A stretch of 7,976 nucleotides of DNA, taken from positions 1-7,976 of the forward strand of contig DAOUDB010000298.1 in NCBI GenBank assembly GCA_034431495.1. The letters are read 5' to 3'. This document shows positions 1 through 7,193 of the stretch, in pieces (position 1 is the first letter of the stretch; the number at the start of each line of letters is the position of its first letter). The position numbers were made by a program, and so were the translations under genes. The stretch is from Roseilinea sp034431495 (GTDB taxonomy: Bacteria; Chloroflexota; Anaerolineae; J036; Brachytrichaceae). The notes below the pieces were generated by a model that saw only the letters and a list, made by a program, of their open reading frames with translations, was not told where the DNA came from and searched no databases.

Positions 1-759
1 CTGGGCAGCGCGATGGCAAAAGGCTTGCTCGACGCCGGCGCGCGTGTGTGTATCATCGGGCGCGATGGGGATAAGGCTGCGCGTGTAGCTACTGCGCTGT
101 GTGCTGATAGCGCGCGTGTCATGGCTGTTTCGGCTGACGTGGTGGCGCGCGACGATGTGCAGCGCGCCGCCGATCTTGTGTTGGAACGCTGGGGGCGGGT
201 GGATGTGCTGGTGAATGCGGCCGGGGGCAACCGGCCCGATGCAACAACCAACCCGAATCAATCTTTCTTTGATCTGCCAGCCGAAGCAATCCGCATGACG
301 ATTGACCTGAATCTACTCGGCACAGTGTTGCCGTCGCAGATTTTTGGCCGGGCCATGGCAGCGGCCCAAAAAGGCAGCATCATCAACATCTCGTCGATGG
401 CAGTGCCGCGCGCCTTGACGCGCGTGGTGGGCTACTCGGCCGGCAAGGCCGGCATGGAGAACTTCACGCGCTGGCTGGCGGTCTATATGGCGCGTGAGGT
501 GTCGCCGGCTGTGCGCGTGAATGCGATTGCCCCCGGTTTCTTCCTGGCCGATCAAAATCGCGCCATGCTGGTGGATCAGATTACCGGCGCTCTTACGCCG
601 CGTGGTCAGTCGATCATCGACCACACGCCGATGGGTCGCTTTGGCGAGCCGGCTGATTTGATCGGCGCGTTGTTGTGGCTGGCTTCTGACGCTTCCTCGT
701 TTGTGACCGGCATTGTTGCCGCTGTCGATGGCGGGTTCAGCGCATTCAGCGGCGTGTGA
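1..759 (+). CDS. SDR-family oxidoreductase, UxuB/YjmF-like D-mannonate oxidoreductase (5' end missing)
   Basis: NAD(P)-dependent short-chain dehydrogenase. The frame is open from base 1 and reads LGSAMAKGL, which fits the end of the glycine-rich TGxxGxLG nucleotide loop, so the start lies upstream and perhaps 20 residues are missing. The first ATG in the window (13) is internal. Counting from that Met, NAAGG is at 68-72, the catalytic-tetrad Asn at 100, Ser128, and YSAGK with Tyr141 and Lys145. The C-terminal half has TPRGQ at 195-199 and HTPMGRFGEP at 204-213, then the usual SDR ending with VDGG. That TPRGQ...HTPMGRFGEP block is, from family knowledge, characteristic of SDR D-mannonate oxidoreductases (D-fructuronate to D-mannonate, hexuronate catabolism; cytoplasmic). 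The family call is near certain; the substrate is likely but not proven, since no uxuA or uxaC is visible. It ends 17 bp before the convergent dehydratase. Confidence 0.9.
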   Translation: MGSAMAKGLLDAGARVCIIGRDGDKAARVATALCADSARVMAVSADVVARDDVQRAADLVLERWGRVDVLVNAAGGNRPDATTNPNQSFFDLPAEAIRMTIDLNLLGTVLPSQIFGRAMAAAQKGSIINISSMAVPRALTRVVGYSAGKAGMENFTRWLAVYMAREVSPAVRVNAIAPGFFLADQNRAMLVDQITGALTPRGQSIIDHTPMGRFGEPADLIGALLWLASDASSFVTGIVAAVDGGFSAFSGV

Positions 760-776
760 TGGCGAGTATGCGGGGG

Positions 777-1724
777 TCACCAGGGCAGATGATCGAGGTC
801 TACGTTTCCCCCCGATAGGATGACGCCGATGGATTTGCCAGCCATAGCGAGCCTGCCAGATAGCAGCGCAGCCACCGGAACAGCCGAGGATGGCTCGATG
901 ATGATCTTCATGCGCTCCCAGACCAGGCGCATCGCGTGAATGATCTCCTCCTCGCTGACGGTGATGATGTCTGACACCAGGCGCTGGATGATCGGGAACG
1001 TCTTGTCGCCGAGCGAGGTTTTCAGGCCGTCGGCGATGGTGTTTGTGGGGCCGGCCTCGATGCGTTGGCCGGCCCGCAGTGAGCGATAAGCGTCATCGGC
1101 CAGGGCCGGCTCTGCCCCGATCACACGGGTTTGCGGAGAAAGACCGGCGGCGGCAATCGCAGTGCCGCTCAACAGGCCGCCCCCGCCCACAGGCACAAGG
1201 ATCATGTCCAGGCCGGGCGCGTCTTGCAGCAGTTCCATCGCAGCCGTGCCCTGCCCCGCAATCACGCGATAGTCGTTGTACGGGTGCACGATGGCGGCCC
1301 CGGTTTGTGCTACGACATGGCGCAAGCCGGCTTCGCGCGCCGGCAGTGTGGGCGCGCAGGGAAAGATTTGTGCCCCATACCCGGCGACGGCGTTGCGCTT
1401 GACAGCCGGCGCGTTGTCGGGCATGACGACATAGGCCGGGATGCCGCGCCAGCGCGCTGCCTGTGTCAGCGCCGCTGCGTGATTACCCGACGAGTGCGTG
1501 GCGACGCCGTGTCGTGCCTCTTCGTCTGACAGGGATAGCACGGCGTTGGTTGCGCCGCGTATTTTGAATGCGCCTACTTTCTGAAAGTTCTCGCACTTAA
1601 AGAACAGGCGCGCGCCGGCCATTGTGTCCAATGTGTGCGATGTCAGGATGGGCGTGTGGTGGGCAAATGGCCGGATGCGTTGCGCTGCCTGATCGATGTC
1701 TTTGAGAGTGATCTCGTTTGGCAT
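777..1724 (-). CDS. PLP-dependent threonine/serine dehydratase-type enzyme (serine racemase / threonine ammonia-lyase family)
   Basis: Fold-type II PLP enzyme of 315 residues, the usual length for single-domain catabolic threonine ammonia-lyases, serine racemases and 3-hydroxyaspartate ammonia-lyases. Visible motifs are the Schiff-base lysine in FKIRGA (Lys54), the substrate-carboxylate loop SSGNHA (78-83), the phosphate-binding GGGG loop (180-183) in PVGGGGLLSG, and SGGNVD (304-309) near the pyridine nitrogen. There is no C-terminal ACT domain, so it is not the isoleucine-feedback-regulated IlvA form. Likely reaction: deamination of L-Thr or L-Ser to 2-oxobutyrate or pyruvate, or racemisation/elimination of serine; motifs alone cannot choose. 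The ATG at 1724-1722 fits the family N-terminus; only a weak GAG-type ribosome-binding sequence precedes it. It converges on the SDR with a 17-bp gap and has its own 159-bp upstream gap, so it is probably monocistronic. Confidence 0.9.
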   Translation of the reverse strand: MPNEITLKDIDQAAQRIRPFAHHTPILTSHTLDTMAGARLFFKCENFQKVGAFKIRGATNAVLSLSDEEARHGVATHSSGNHAAALTQAARWRGIPAYVVMPDNAPAVKRNAVAGYGAQIFPCAPTLPAREAGLRHVVAQTGAAIVHPYNDYRVIAGQGTAAMELLQDAPGLDMILVPVGGGGLLSGTAIAAAGLSPQTRVIGAEPALADDAYRSLRAGQRIEAGPTNTIADGLKTSLGDKTFPIIQRLVSDIITVSEEEIIHAMRLVWERMKIIIEPSSAVPVAALLSGRLAMAGKSIGVILSGGNVDLDHLPW

Positions 1725-1883
1725 GATTGGATGTTCTCGTGTGTTGTGTCCTCCCCTGGCTGTTCCTGATTGGCTTTGGCCAGTAGGTTTTGTTTGATGT
1801 GGTTCTGTACTTCGAAGGGTTCCTTCATTGGTTTCAGCAACCTAAATAGTTCTGCCTATGCGAAATTCAGAGCAGTGAACAAA

Positions 1884-3032
1884 TCAGTCGGTATGCCATA
1901 TGCCATAGGAGCGCGCAGTCTCGACCATGGCACGAATATTCTCCTCCGGCGTGTCGCCGGCCACCTGGTCGCCCGTGCCCACAATCAGCCGGCACGATCC
2001 CCGAAACGCTTCCACAATCTCGGCCACTTCGCGCGCCACATCAGCCGGCGTGCCCCGTAGCAACGTCTCGACGGTGTGCACGTTACCGTTGAAAGTCACG
2101 CGCTCGTTGAGAATGCGGCGGACTGCGCGCACATCACTCACGTCTCCGCCCGGCGGCCGCTCAAAGGGGCAAATGCAATCGAGACCCAGGCCGGCCAGTT
2201 CTGGCAACACAGCCATACACCGACCATGAAAATGATGATGCACCAATCCGCCCGATCGACGGGCAGCCTCAATCACCGCTTCAAGCACCGGCCGCTCCCA
2301 TTGACGCCACAGACGCGGACTCAGCAGCGATAGGCTTGACCATGACGACGCAACAAACACAGAGACCGCGCCGGTTTTCTCGAAGGCCATCTCCGTCTTG
2401 CGCGCCATGTAGTCACAATAGCGCGCCAGCAGATCGCGCATCTCGGTCTCTCGCTCAGCCAAATCGACCAGCACTTGCTCCAGGCTGCCCTCACGGTGGT
2501 TGCCGATGAAATCGATGAAGGGAAAGCCAACAAACACTTCCAACAAGTAATCCTCACCTACCTGATCCAGCGCAGATTGCACCGGCCTCCAGTCGAGTGA
2601 GTCCAGCGGTGGCATGGCCAGGTTTTCATACACCGGCCAGTCGGTGTCCCAATCCTTCACATAGCGTTCGATCAGCCAGGAAGGTTCATGGCTATCCATG
2701 ATCGACCGCGAGCAAATCTCATGACTGCCTATGCGAAAAGTACGGACAGCCTCAAAGCGCCGCTCATCCAGGCGTGTCAGGCATAGCTGTTCCTGCCCGA
2801 CACACGCATCACTGGCCGGCCCCACAATGCCCCACCCTTCGCAGCCATAGTGCTTGAACGTGTGTTGCAGCGCCTGCCAGTGCGGCACCTCCAGCTCGAA
2901 CTCAACCATGCTCAGGCCCATCAACCGGGCCGGCACGTAATACCAGAACTCGGGCGCGACCGGAATCCTGTCAACCGGCTCACCACGATACGCCGCTATC
3001 ATGCGCTGCCGGGGTGTCATCGGATTTGCCAT
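1884..3032 (-). CDS. Uroporphyrinogen decarboxylase (URO-D/MtaA) superfamily protein, HxH variant
   Basis: A 382-residue protein of the URO-D superfamily. It opens with MTPRQRMIAAYRGEPVDRIP (residues 5-24), the standard first helix and strand, and closes with DTPEENIRAM (360-369), the usual C-terminal helix. This family holds HemE and the corrinoid/coenzyme M methyltransferases MtaA/MtbA, which bind zinc through H-x-C plus a later Cys. Here the corresponding stretch is HHHFHG (265-270), so the Cys position reads His269, and the later Cys position falls in GTGDQVAG (352-359) without Cys. Cys272 and Cys286/288 lie nearby but out of register. It is therefore unlikely to be HemE or a canonical methyltransferase; a metal-dependent lyase or methyltransferase with altered ligands is possible. 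The substrate is unknown. It starts 9 bp after the upstream paralogue, implying one operon and translational coupling. Confidence 0.85.
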   Translation of the reverse strand: MANPMTPRQRMIAAYRGEPVDRIPVAPEFWYYVPARLMGLSMVEFELEVPHWQALQHTFKHYGCEGWGIVGPASDACVGQEQLCLTRLDERRFEAVRTFRIGSHEICSRSIMDSHEPSWLIERYVKDWDTDWPVYENLAMPPLDSLDWRPVQSALDQVGEDYLLEVFVGFPFIDFIGNHREGSLEQVLVDLAERETEMRDLLARYCDYMARKTEMAFEKTGAVSVFVASSWSSLSLLSPRLWRQWERPVLEAVIEAARRSGGLVHHHFHGRCMAVLPELAGLGLDCICPFERPPGGDVSDVRAVRRILNERVTFNGNVHTVETLLRGTPADVAREVAEIVEAFRGSCRLIVGTGDQVAGDTPEENIRAMVETARSYGIWHTD

Positions 3033-3041
3033 CGACGCTCA

Positions 3042-4181
3042 CTATATCCCCATCTCATTCCTGCTGGAAGCAGAAGCCCAGAACTGACGCTGTCCATAGC
3101 GGCGAATCGCCTCTGCCATTGCTCGAACATTCTCGGCGCGACAATACGACGCAATGCTGTTAGAACTGCCGGCGATGTATCCCCCGCCCGGCGCAGCAAT
3201 CTCAATCGCCTGTTTCACCAGTGCTTCGATCTCCACCGGCGTGCCACGACTCAGCCGGTCTACGCTGATATTGCCCACCAGGCACAGCCGGCCGCCATAG
3301 CGACGTTTGACCTCGCCCAGATCCATCGCCTCTGGCTCGATGGGATGCAGCCCCGCCATGCCCAGCGACACCAGATCGTCCAGGATCGGCATCAGGTTGC
3401 CGTCCGAATGGAAGACCCACGGCAGCGAGACACGATCGATCACTTTTCGGTAGCGCGGGACAAACACCTCGCGGAAGACGCGCGGCGACACATAGGGCGC
3501 GCTCTTGAACGCAATGTCGTCGCCGAACCACAGAAAGTCAAAGCCCAACGCGCACAGATGTGGCACAGCCCGGGCATACCAATCCGTGTAGAGGTCGAAC
3601 AAATCAGCCACCAGATCAGGCTGTTCATAGAGGGCTAACGCAAATGTCTCGAAGCCCATGCTGAAAATAGTCGGATCGGAGCCGAGGTTGAGAAACGCAA
3701 ACAGCGCATAGCCGGCGTCGTGATAACGCTGCACAAACTGTTGATAGGGCGCATAGATCGTCGGGTCATGCGGATCTGGCAAGTGAATGCGCGCTAGATC
3801 GGCCCGACTCTTCACGCGTCCGCCGGTCACCATCGCGCGGCCATCGACGTCTTCCTGAATGCCCTCGTGGCGGGCAAACAGATACATGCCAAAGCCATCC
3901 AACCCCAGCGTGCGCGCCAGATCAATCGGCTCATAGAATGGGCTATCGAACAACGAACCGATCAACACATCGTCGCCGGTCTGGCTCAAATCGCCACGCG
4001 CGCCGGGCGCGGGCTGCGATCCCAGCAAGTCGAGCGCAACCGGCTCAGCAACCACCGTCTCCAGAAACGGCACGCGATCCGGCTCCTGCCGTGACAGCGC
4101 ACACAACACACGCTCGCGGGGCAACATCTCGCCGGCGGCATCCGCGCCGGCCATCTTTCCACGCATGGCGCCTCCCTGCAT
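3042..4181 (-). CDS. Uroporphyrinogen decarboxylase (URO-D/MtaA) superfamily protein, HSDGN variant
   Basis: First gene of the leftward operon, about 379 residues. The core starts at LPRERVLCALSRQEPDRVPF, continues with FGDDIAFKSAPYVSP (219-233) and FHSDGNLMPILDDL (257-270), then HPIEPEAMDL, and ends with CRAENVRAMAEAIRRYG. In zinc-binding relatives the HSDGN block reads H-x-C-G; here Asp260 replaces Cys, and the later Cys region is SSNSIAS (339-345), also without the ligand. From family memory, HSDGN occurs in many uncharacterised URO-D-like proteins, so this looks like a real subfamily and not decay. The start is uncertain: the frame is open to a GTG at 4187, but GAGG at 4191-4188 sits 6 nt before the ATG at 4181, and GGGAGG at 4176-4171 sits 4 nt before the ATG at 4166; either ATG is more plausible than the GTG. 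It is divergent from the PhyH gene across a 97-103 bp gap. Confidence 0.85.
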   Translation of the reverse strand: MQGGAMRGKMAGADAAGEMLPRERVLCALSRQEPDRVPFLETVVAEPVALDLLGSQPAPGARGDLSQTGDDVLIGSLFDSPFYEPIDLARTLGLDGFGMYLFARHEGIQEDVDGRAMVTGGRVKSRADLARIHLPDPHDPTIYAPYQQFVQRYHDAGYALFAFLNLGSDPTIFSMGFETFALALYEQPDLVADLFDLYTDWYARAVPHLCALGFDFLWFGDDIAFKSAPYVSPRVFREVFVPRYRKVIDRVSLPWVFHSDGNLMPILDDLVSLGMAGLHPIEPEAMDLGEVKRRYGGRLCLVGNISVDRLSRGTPVEIEALVKQAIEIAAPGGGYIAGSSNSIASYCRAENVRAMAEAIRRYGQRQFWASASSRNEMGI

Positions 4182-4195
4182 CGACACCCTCGCTG

Positions 4196-4218
4196 CTCAA
4201 ACACACGCGAGGTTTGAG
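4196..4218. promoter_or_regulatory. Perfect 7+7 bp inverted repeat in the divergent gap, candidate shared operator
   Basis: CTCAAAC (4196-4202) and its exact reverse complement GTTTGAG (4212-4218) flank a 9-bp spacer. The site sits between the URO-D operon (-) and the PhyH-HAD operon (+). The right arm runs directly into GATAAT (4218-4223), a -10-like hexamer for the rightward operon. On the other strand TACAAT (4238-4233) resembles a -10 for the leftward operon, which would place the repeat just downstream of that start point. Neither has a convincing -35, which would suit activator-dependent or non-sigma70 promoters, or mean the calls are wrong. A regulator bound here could control both operons; no regulator gene is in the window, so the controlling family is unknown. 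Confidence 0.45.
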
Positions 4219-4284
4219 ATAATGCGAACTCGATTGTAGCCGGATACCAACGACGCTGAGATGGACTGAAGGAACACACACGAG

Positions 4285-5139
4285 ATGGGAAAAATACTGA
4301 ATCACGATCAGATCGATTTCTATCGGCGCGAGGGCTATCTGCTGGCAAAAGGGGTGGCGCCGCCCGATGCGTTGGCGCTGGCGCAGGGCATTCTGGCGCA
4401 GTGGGCCGACGCCACCATCGCCGGCTGGGTGCAGGCCGGCCTGCTGGACAGCCCTCTGAACGAGATCGGCTTTCAGCGCCGGCTGGCCGTAGCCTGGAAC
4501 AAAGCCGGGCGCCCGCACTATGTGCGCAGCCCGCGCCGCGATCTGGTTGGGCCGGATATGTATCGCTTCCTCACCCACCCGGCCCTGCTCGACCTGGCGG
4601 AAGACCTGTTGGGCACACCGGAAGTTTCGGTGCACGGCATCTTCAACGCGCGACCCAAGCTGCCCGATCAGAACTGGACGACCACCCCCTGGCATCAGGA
4701 CGCGCAATACTACCGCGACGCCGAAAATGTCCACGTGCTCAGCATCTGGATACCGCTGCAACACGTGAACGAGTCGAATAGCTGCCTGCAGGTTGCAGCC
4801 GGCTGGAAGCAAAACGTGCTGTACGAAGGCGTGGACGACGCAGAGAGCGGCTTCCTGGGTCTGTCCAAAAACGACCGCGAAAATCTGAGCGGCCTGTCGA
4901 TCGAGATGGACGCCGCCGACGCGCTGTGCTTCAACCAGCTCATGCCGCACCGCGCCATGCCCAACAACACGGACACCATTCGTTGGTCGATGGACTTGCG
5001 ATATGAGGCCACGCCCAACGCCACTGAAAGCGGCAAGAAGCAGGGCTTTGTCGCGCGCAGCGAAGCCAACCCCGCTGCCGTAGAAACGTTTGAGCAATGG
5101 CTGGTCAAGTGGGCCGCCATTCCCGCCGGGCAGTACTAA
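4285..5139 (+). CDS. Phytanoyl-CoA dioxygenase (PhyH) family Fe(II)/2-oxoglutarate oxygenase
   Basis: A 284-residue PhyH-family oxygenase, normal length for bacterial members. The iron facial triad is visible: His137 and Asp139 in WHQDAQYY, and distal His222 in LMPHRAMPNN. Arg233 in TIRWSMDLRY, 11 residues after the distal His, is the expected 2-oxoglutarate carboxylate binder. With an intact centre it should hydroxylate (or oxidatively modify) a small molecule using O2 and 2-oxoglutarate in the cytoplasm. The family includes phytanoyl-CoA hydroxylase, ectoine hydroxylase and phosphonate hydroxylases such as PhnY; nothing here fixes the substrate. The ATG at 4285 follows GAAGGA (4268-4273) at 11 nt, somewhat far but usable. 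A three-codon ATG-GAC-TGA (4261-4269) overlaps that region. It is followed after only 3 bp by the HAD gene, so the two are almost certainly co-transcribed. Confidence 0.9.
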   Translation: MGKILNHDQIDFYRREGYLLAKGVAPPDALALAQGILAQWADATIAGWVQAGLLDSPLNEIGFQRRLAVAWNKAGRPHYVRSPRRDLVGPDMYRFLTHPALLDLAEDLLGTPEVSVHGIFNARPKLPDQNWTTTPWHQDAQYYRDAENVHVLSIWIPLQHVNESNSCLQVAAGWKQNVLYEGVDDAESGFLGLSKNDRENLSGLSIEMDAADALCFNQLMPHRAMPNNTDTIRWSMDLRYEATPNATESGKKQGFVARSEANPAAVETFEQWLVKWAAIPAGQY

Positions 5140-5142
5140 ACG

Positions 5143-5835
5143 ATGTTGGACCTGTCTTGCATTCGCGCATTGTGCTTCGACGTGGACGGCACGTTGCGAG
5201 ACACCGACAATCAATACGTCGATGCGCTGGCGCGCCGGCTGCGGCGGGTGCGCTTCCTGTTTGCAGCCGGCGACCCTGCCCCGTTCGCGCGCAAAGCAAT
5301 CATGGCGCTCGAATCGCCCGGCACTTTTCTGTATAGCCTGCCCGATCGCCTGGGCATCGATTTCCAGCTTGCCAAAATCGCAGAAAGCATCGAGCGCCGG
5401 CTGCCACCCCGGCCAGCCGGCCACTTCACCTTGATTCCCGGCGCGCATGAAACATTGCTGGCCGTCAGCCGACGTTACCCGCTGGCCATTGTCAGCGCGC
5501 GCGACGAGCGGACCACCCTCGCCTTTCTGCGTCAGTTCGATCTGGAGTCGTTGTTTGCGTGCGTGGTCACGGCGCTGACCTGCCGGCACGCCAAACCCTA
5601 CCCCGACCAGATTGTGTGGGCGGCGCAGCGCATGGGTGTATCGCCATCGGCCTGCCTGATGATCGGCGACACCACGGTGGATATTCGCGCCGGCCGCGCA
5701 GCCGGCGCACAAACCGTTGGGGTGTTATGCGGATTTGGCGAGGAGAAAGAGCTTCGCCGCGCCGGCGCGCATGCCATCCTGCCCACCACGGCCGACCTGC
5801 CGGCGCTGCTGCGCTGCGTGGCATCGCGCGCTTAA
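5143..5835 (+). CDS. HAD-superfamily hydrolase, phosphoglycolate-phosphatase-like
   Basis: A 230-residue HAD phosphatase with all four motifs: I, FDVDGTLRD (12-20) with nucleophile Asp13 and acid/base Asp15; II, Ser118 in IVSAR; III, Lys151 in HAKPYP; IV, GDTTVD (175-180) with magnesium-binding Asp176 and Asp180. The helical insert after motif I (about residues 22-95) is the C1 cap typical of subfamily IA (Gph, PpaX, PhnX-like enzymes), which selects small phosphate or phosphonate substrates. The closing VGVLCGFG and C-terminal region also fit the Gph-like group. Its start lies 3 bp after the oxygenase stop and has no clear Shine-Dalgarno of its own, so translation is probably coupled to the oxygenase. 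The pairing suggests the oxygenase substrate or product carries a phosphate, but a damage-control or housekeeping phosphatase is also possible. The stop lies inside a hairpin shared with the convergent MFS gene. Confidence 0.9.
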   Translation: MLDLSCIRALCFDVDGTLRDTDNQYVDALARRLRRVRFLFAAGDPAPFARKAIMALESPGTFLYSLPDRLGIDFQLAKIAESIERRLPPRPAGHFTLIPGAHETLLAVSRRYPLAIVSARDERTTLAFLRQFDLESLFACVVTALTCRHAKPYPDQIVWAAQRMGVSPSACLMIGDTTVDIRAGRAAGAQTVGVLCGFGEEKELRRAGAHAILPTTADLPALLRCVASRA

Positions 5836-5850
5836 AGCTTAAAAGCGCGC
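5826..5850. terminator. Hairpin between convergent HAD and MFS genes, possible bidirectional terminator
   Basis: GCGCGCTT (5826-5833) pairs perfectly with AAGCGCGC (5843-5850) around a 9-nt loop, AAAGCTTAA. Both stop codons (HAD TAA 5833-5835; MFS TAA, read on the minus strand, 5841-5839) fall in or beside the loop, and the arms encode the last residues of each protein. The position between converging operons fits a shared terminator. Against it, neither strand has a run of T after the stem, so it may work with Rho or simply as an mRNA-end structure. Confidence 0.4.
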
Positions 5851-7152
5851 TTCAATCGATGCCGCCTCGGCACGCGCGCGCATTTGCGCCCGCAGTGCGT
5901 CCATATCGCGCGGCGCCAGCCGGGCGGCCAGCGAAAGAATCACGGCGCAGATCAGCCAGGTGGACACACAAATCAACAGCATCGCCCCACCGAGCGAGCT
6001 TTGCGCGGCAAGGATGCCGGCGATCAACGGCGCCAGCGCCGAGCCAATCGACTCGATGAAGTTCAGCAGGGCCAGCGCGGTGCTGCGCACCTCTGGCAAC
6101 ACGATGTCATGCACCGACGCGCTGACATTGGGGCCGGCAAACGGGATGAAGATGGCATTCAGGCAGAGCATGAGCAGGAACAACGCGCGCTGCTCGATGG
6201 GCACGCCGAATGTCAGCGGCAATAACGCTGCGCCAACCAGCACCGCGCCGGCGCTGGCAAGCAGCCGGCCCTGCCGCCAGCGACGAAAGAGCGCGTCGCC
6301 CACCACACCGCCGGCCACATACCCTGTGGACATGACGATGACCGCCACACCCATCGTGACGAACACCTCATCGGGCGTGTAGCCGCGCTCCACTTCGAGA
6401 TAACGAAAGATCCAGTAGGTAATCACCTGCCAGGGGAAAACGCCGAAGAACCCCTGCGCGCACAAGAGCAGCAGACTGGGCTTGCGCAACAACTGGCGCG
6501 CAACCGGCCAGCTAAAGCGCGCAGTCGCCGGCGCGTCACGTCCGGCCATCTCCGGTTCGCTCGCGCCACGGGCCGGCTCGCGCACCACAAGCAAGATCCC
6601 AACAGCCAGCGCAACGCCCAACGCGCCGGTGACAAGAAACACGGCCCGCCACCCCAACAGCCCGCCCAATCCCAGCGCCAGCGCGATCCCCAGCAGATAC
6701 CCCAGCGGGCCGCTGAATTGCAGCAGGCCAATCACCCTGCCGCGCGCGCCGGGGTGGAAGTAGTCGGACACCATGCTGAAGATGCCGGGGTAGCTGGCGT
6801 CGTCGATGCCGGTCGAAGCGCGCGAAACGACAAAGGCCGGAAATGTGGGGGCCAGCGCACTCAGCCATGTCGTCGCGCCCCAGATCGCCGAAGCCAGCGC
6901 CACCAGCCTGGCCCGCGCAAAGCGATCATACAGATATCCCCACACCGGATACAGCACTGCGCCGACCAGCAGCGCGCCGGTGAACGCCGCGCCCATCTGC
7001 GCCTCATCAATGCCAAAGGTCTGCATGATCGGCGTGGTCAGCGGGCCAATCAACAACTTGTCCGTCTGGTGCAGCAGCAGAAAAAGAAAGAAGACGACAA
7101 CGGCGCCCCAGCGGTGGCGTCCCGGCAGAAACGAGCTTTGGGCCGATTTCAT
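5839..7152 (-). CDS. Major facilitator superfamily transporter
   Basis: A 437-residue inner-membrane carrier, standard 12-helix MFS length. The first membrane segment is about residues 16-30 (VVVFFLFLLL), followed by DKLLIGPLTTPIMQTFG. MFS signature motif A lies between helices 2 and 3: GYLYDRFARAR (72-82). RASTGIDDASYPG (111-123) is the helix-4 region and PLGYLLGIALALGLGGLLGW (149-168) helix 5. A hydrophilic central loop (about 191-222) splits the two six-helix halves. Charged Asp31 and Glu367 (NFIESIG) in or near helices 1 and 11 could serve proton or substrate coupling. The pattern resembles spinster-like and organic-anion/sugar-acid carriers more than drug-efflux pumps, but the substrate cannot be read. 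AAGGAG (7161-7156) lies only 3 nt before the ATG, unusually close. It converges on HAD with 3 bp between the stops. Confidence 0.88.
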   Translation of the reverse strand: MKSAQSSFLPGRHRWGAVVVFFLFLLLHQTDKLLIGPLTTPIMQTFGIDEAQMGAAFTGALLVGAVLYPVWGYLYDRFARARLVALASAIWGATTWLSALAPTFPAFVVSRASTGIDDASYPGIFSMVSDYFHPGARGRVIGLLQFSGPLGYLLGIALALGLGGLLGWRAVFLVTGALGVALAVGILLVVREPARGASEPEMAGRDAPATARFSWPVARQLLRKPSLLLLCAQGFFGVFPWQVITYWIFRYLEVERGYTPDEVFVTMGVAVIVMSTGYVAGGVVGDALFRRWRQGRLLASAGAVLVGAALLPLTFGVPIEQRALFLLMLCLNAIFIPFAGPNVSASVHDIVLPEVRSTALALLNFIESIGSALAPLIAGILAAQSSLGGAMLLICVSTWLICAVILSLAARLAPRDMDALRAQMRARAEAASIEARF

Positions 7153-7193
7153 ACACTCCTTAGCGCGCTCTCAACCAATCCGTATGGCGAGCC

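Noticed and set aside
38..120. Three copies of GCGCGTGT within about 80 bp of the SDR gene
   Set aside because: All three encode Ala-Arg-Val in a frame with normal SDR sequence, so codon preference explains them.
1643..1840. 65-residue minus-strand frame covering the dehydratase start and the gap
   Set aside because: It overlaps the N-terminus of the dehydratase in another frame and shows no protein features.
1725..1883. Promoter or terminator in the 159-bp gap before the dehydratase (TTGTTC/ATAGGC-like boxes; GAAGG-GTT-CCTTC hairpin at 1814-1826)
   Set aside because: The -10 match is poor, the stem is only 5 bp and no T-run follows, so neither is good enough to call; the gap otherwise shows no gene.
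2850..3638. 262-residue plus-strand frame across the junction of the two URO-D genes
   Set aside because: Antisense to both well-supported URO-D genes and without recognisable motifs.
4261..4269. Three-codon upstream frame ATG-GAC-TGA before the PhyH start
   Set aside because: It has no ribosome-binding site and such minimal frames are frequent by chance.
4045..5712. 555-residue open frame on the minus strand across the control region, PhyH and most of HAD
   Set aside because: It lies antisense to two genes with intact catalytic motifs, shows no recognisable domain, and is rich in Arg, Gln and His as expected of a shadow frame in GC-rich DNA.
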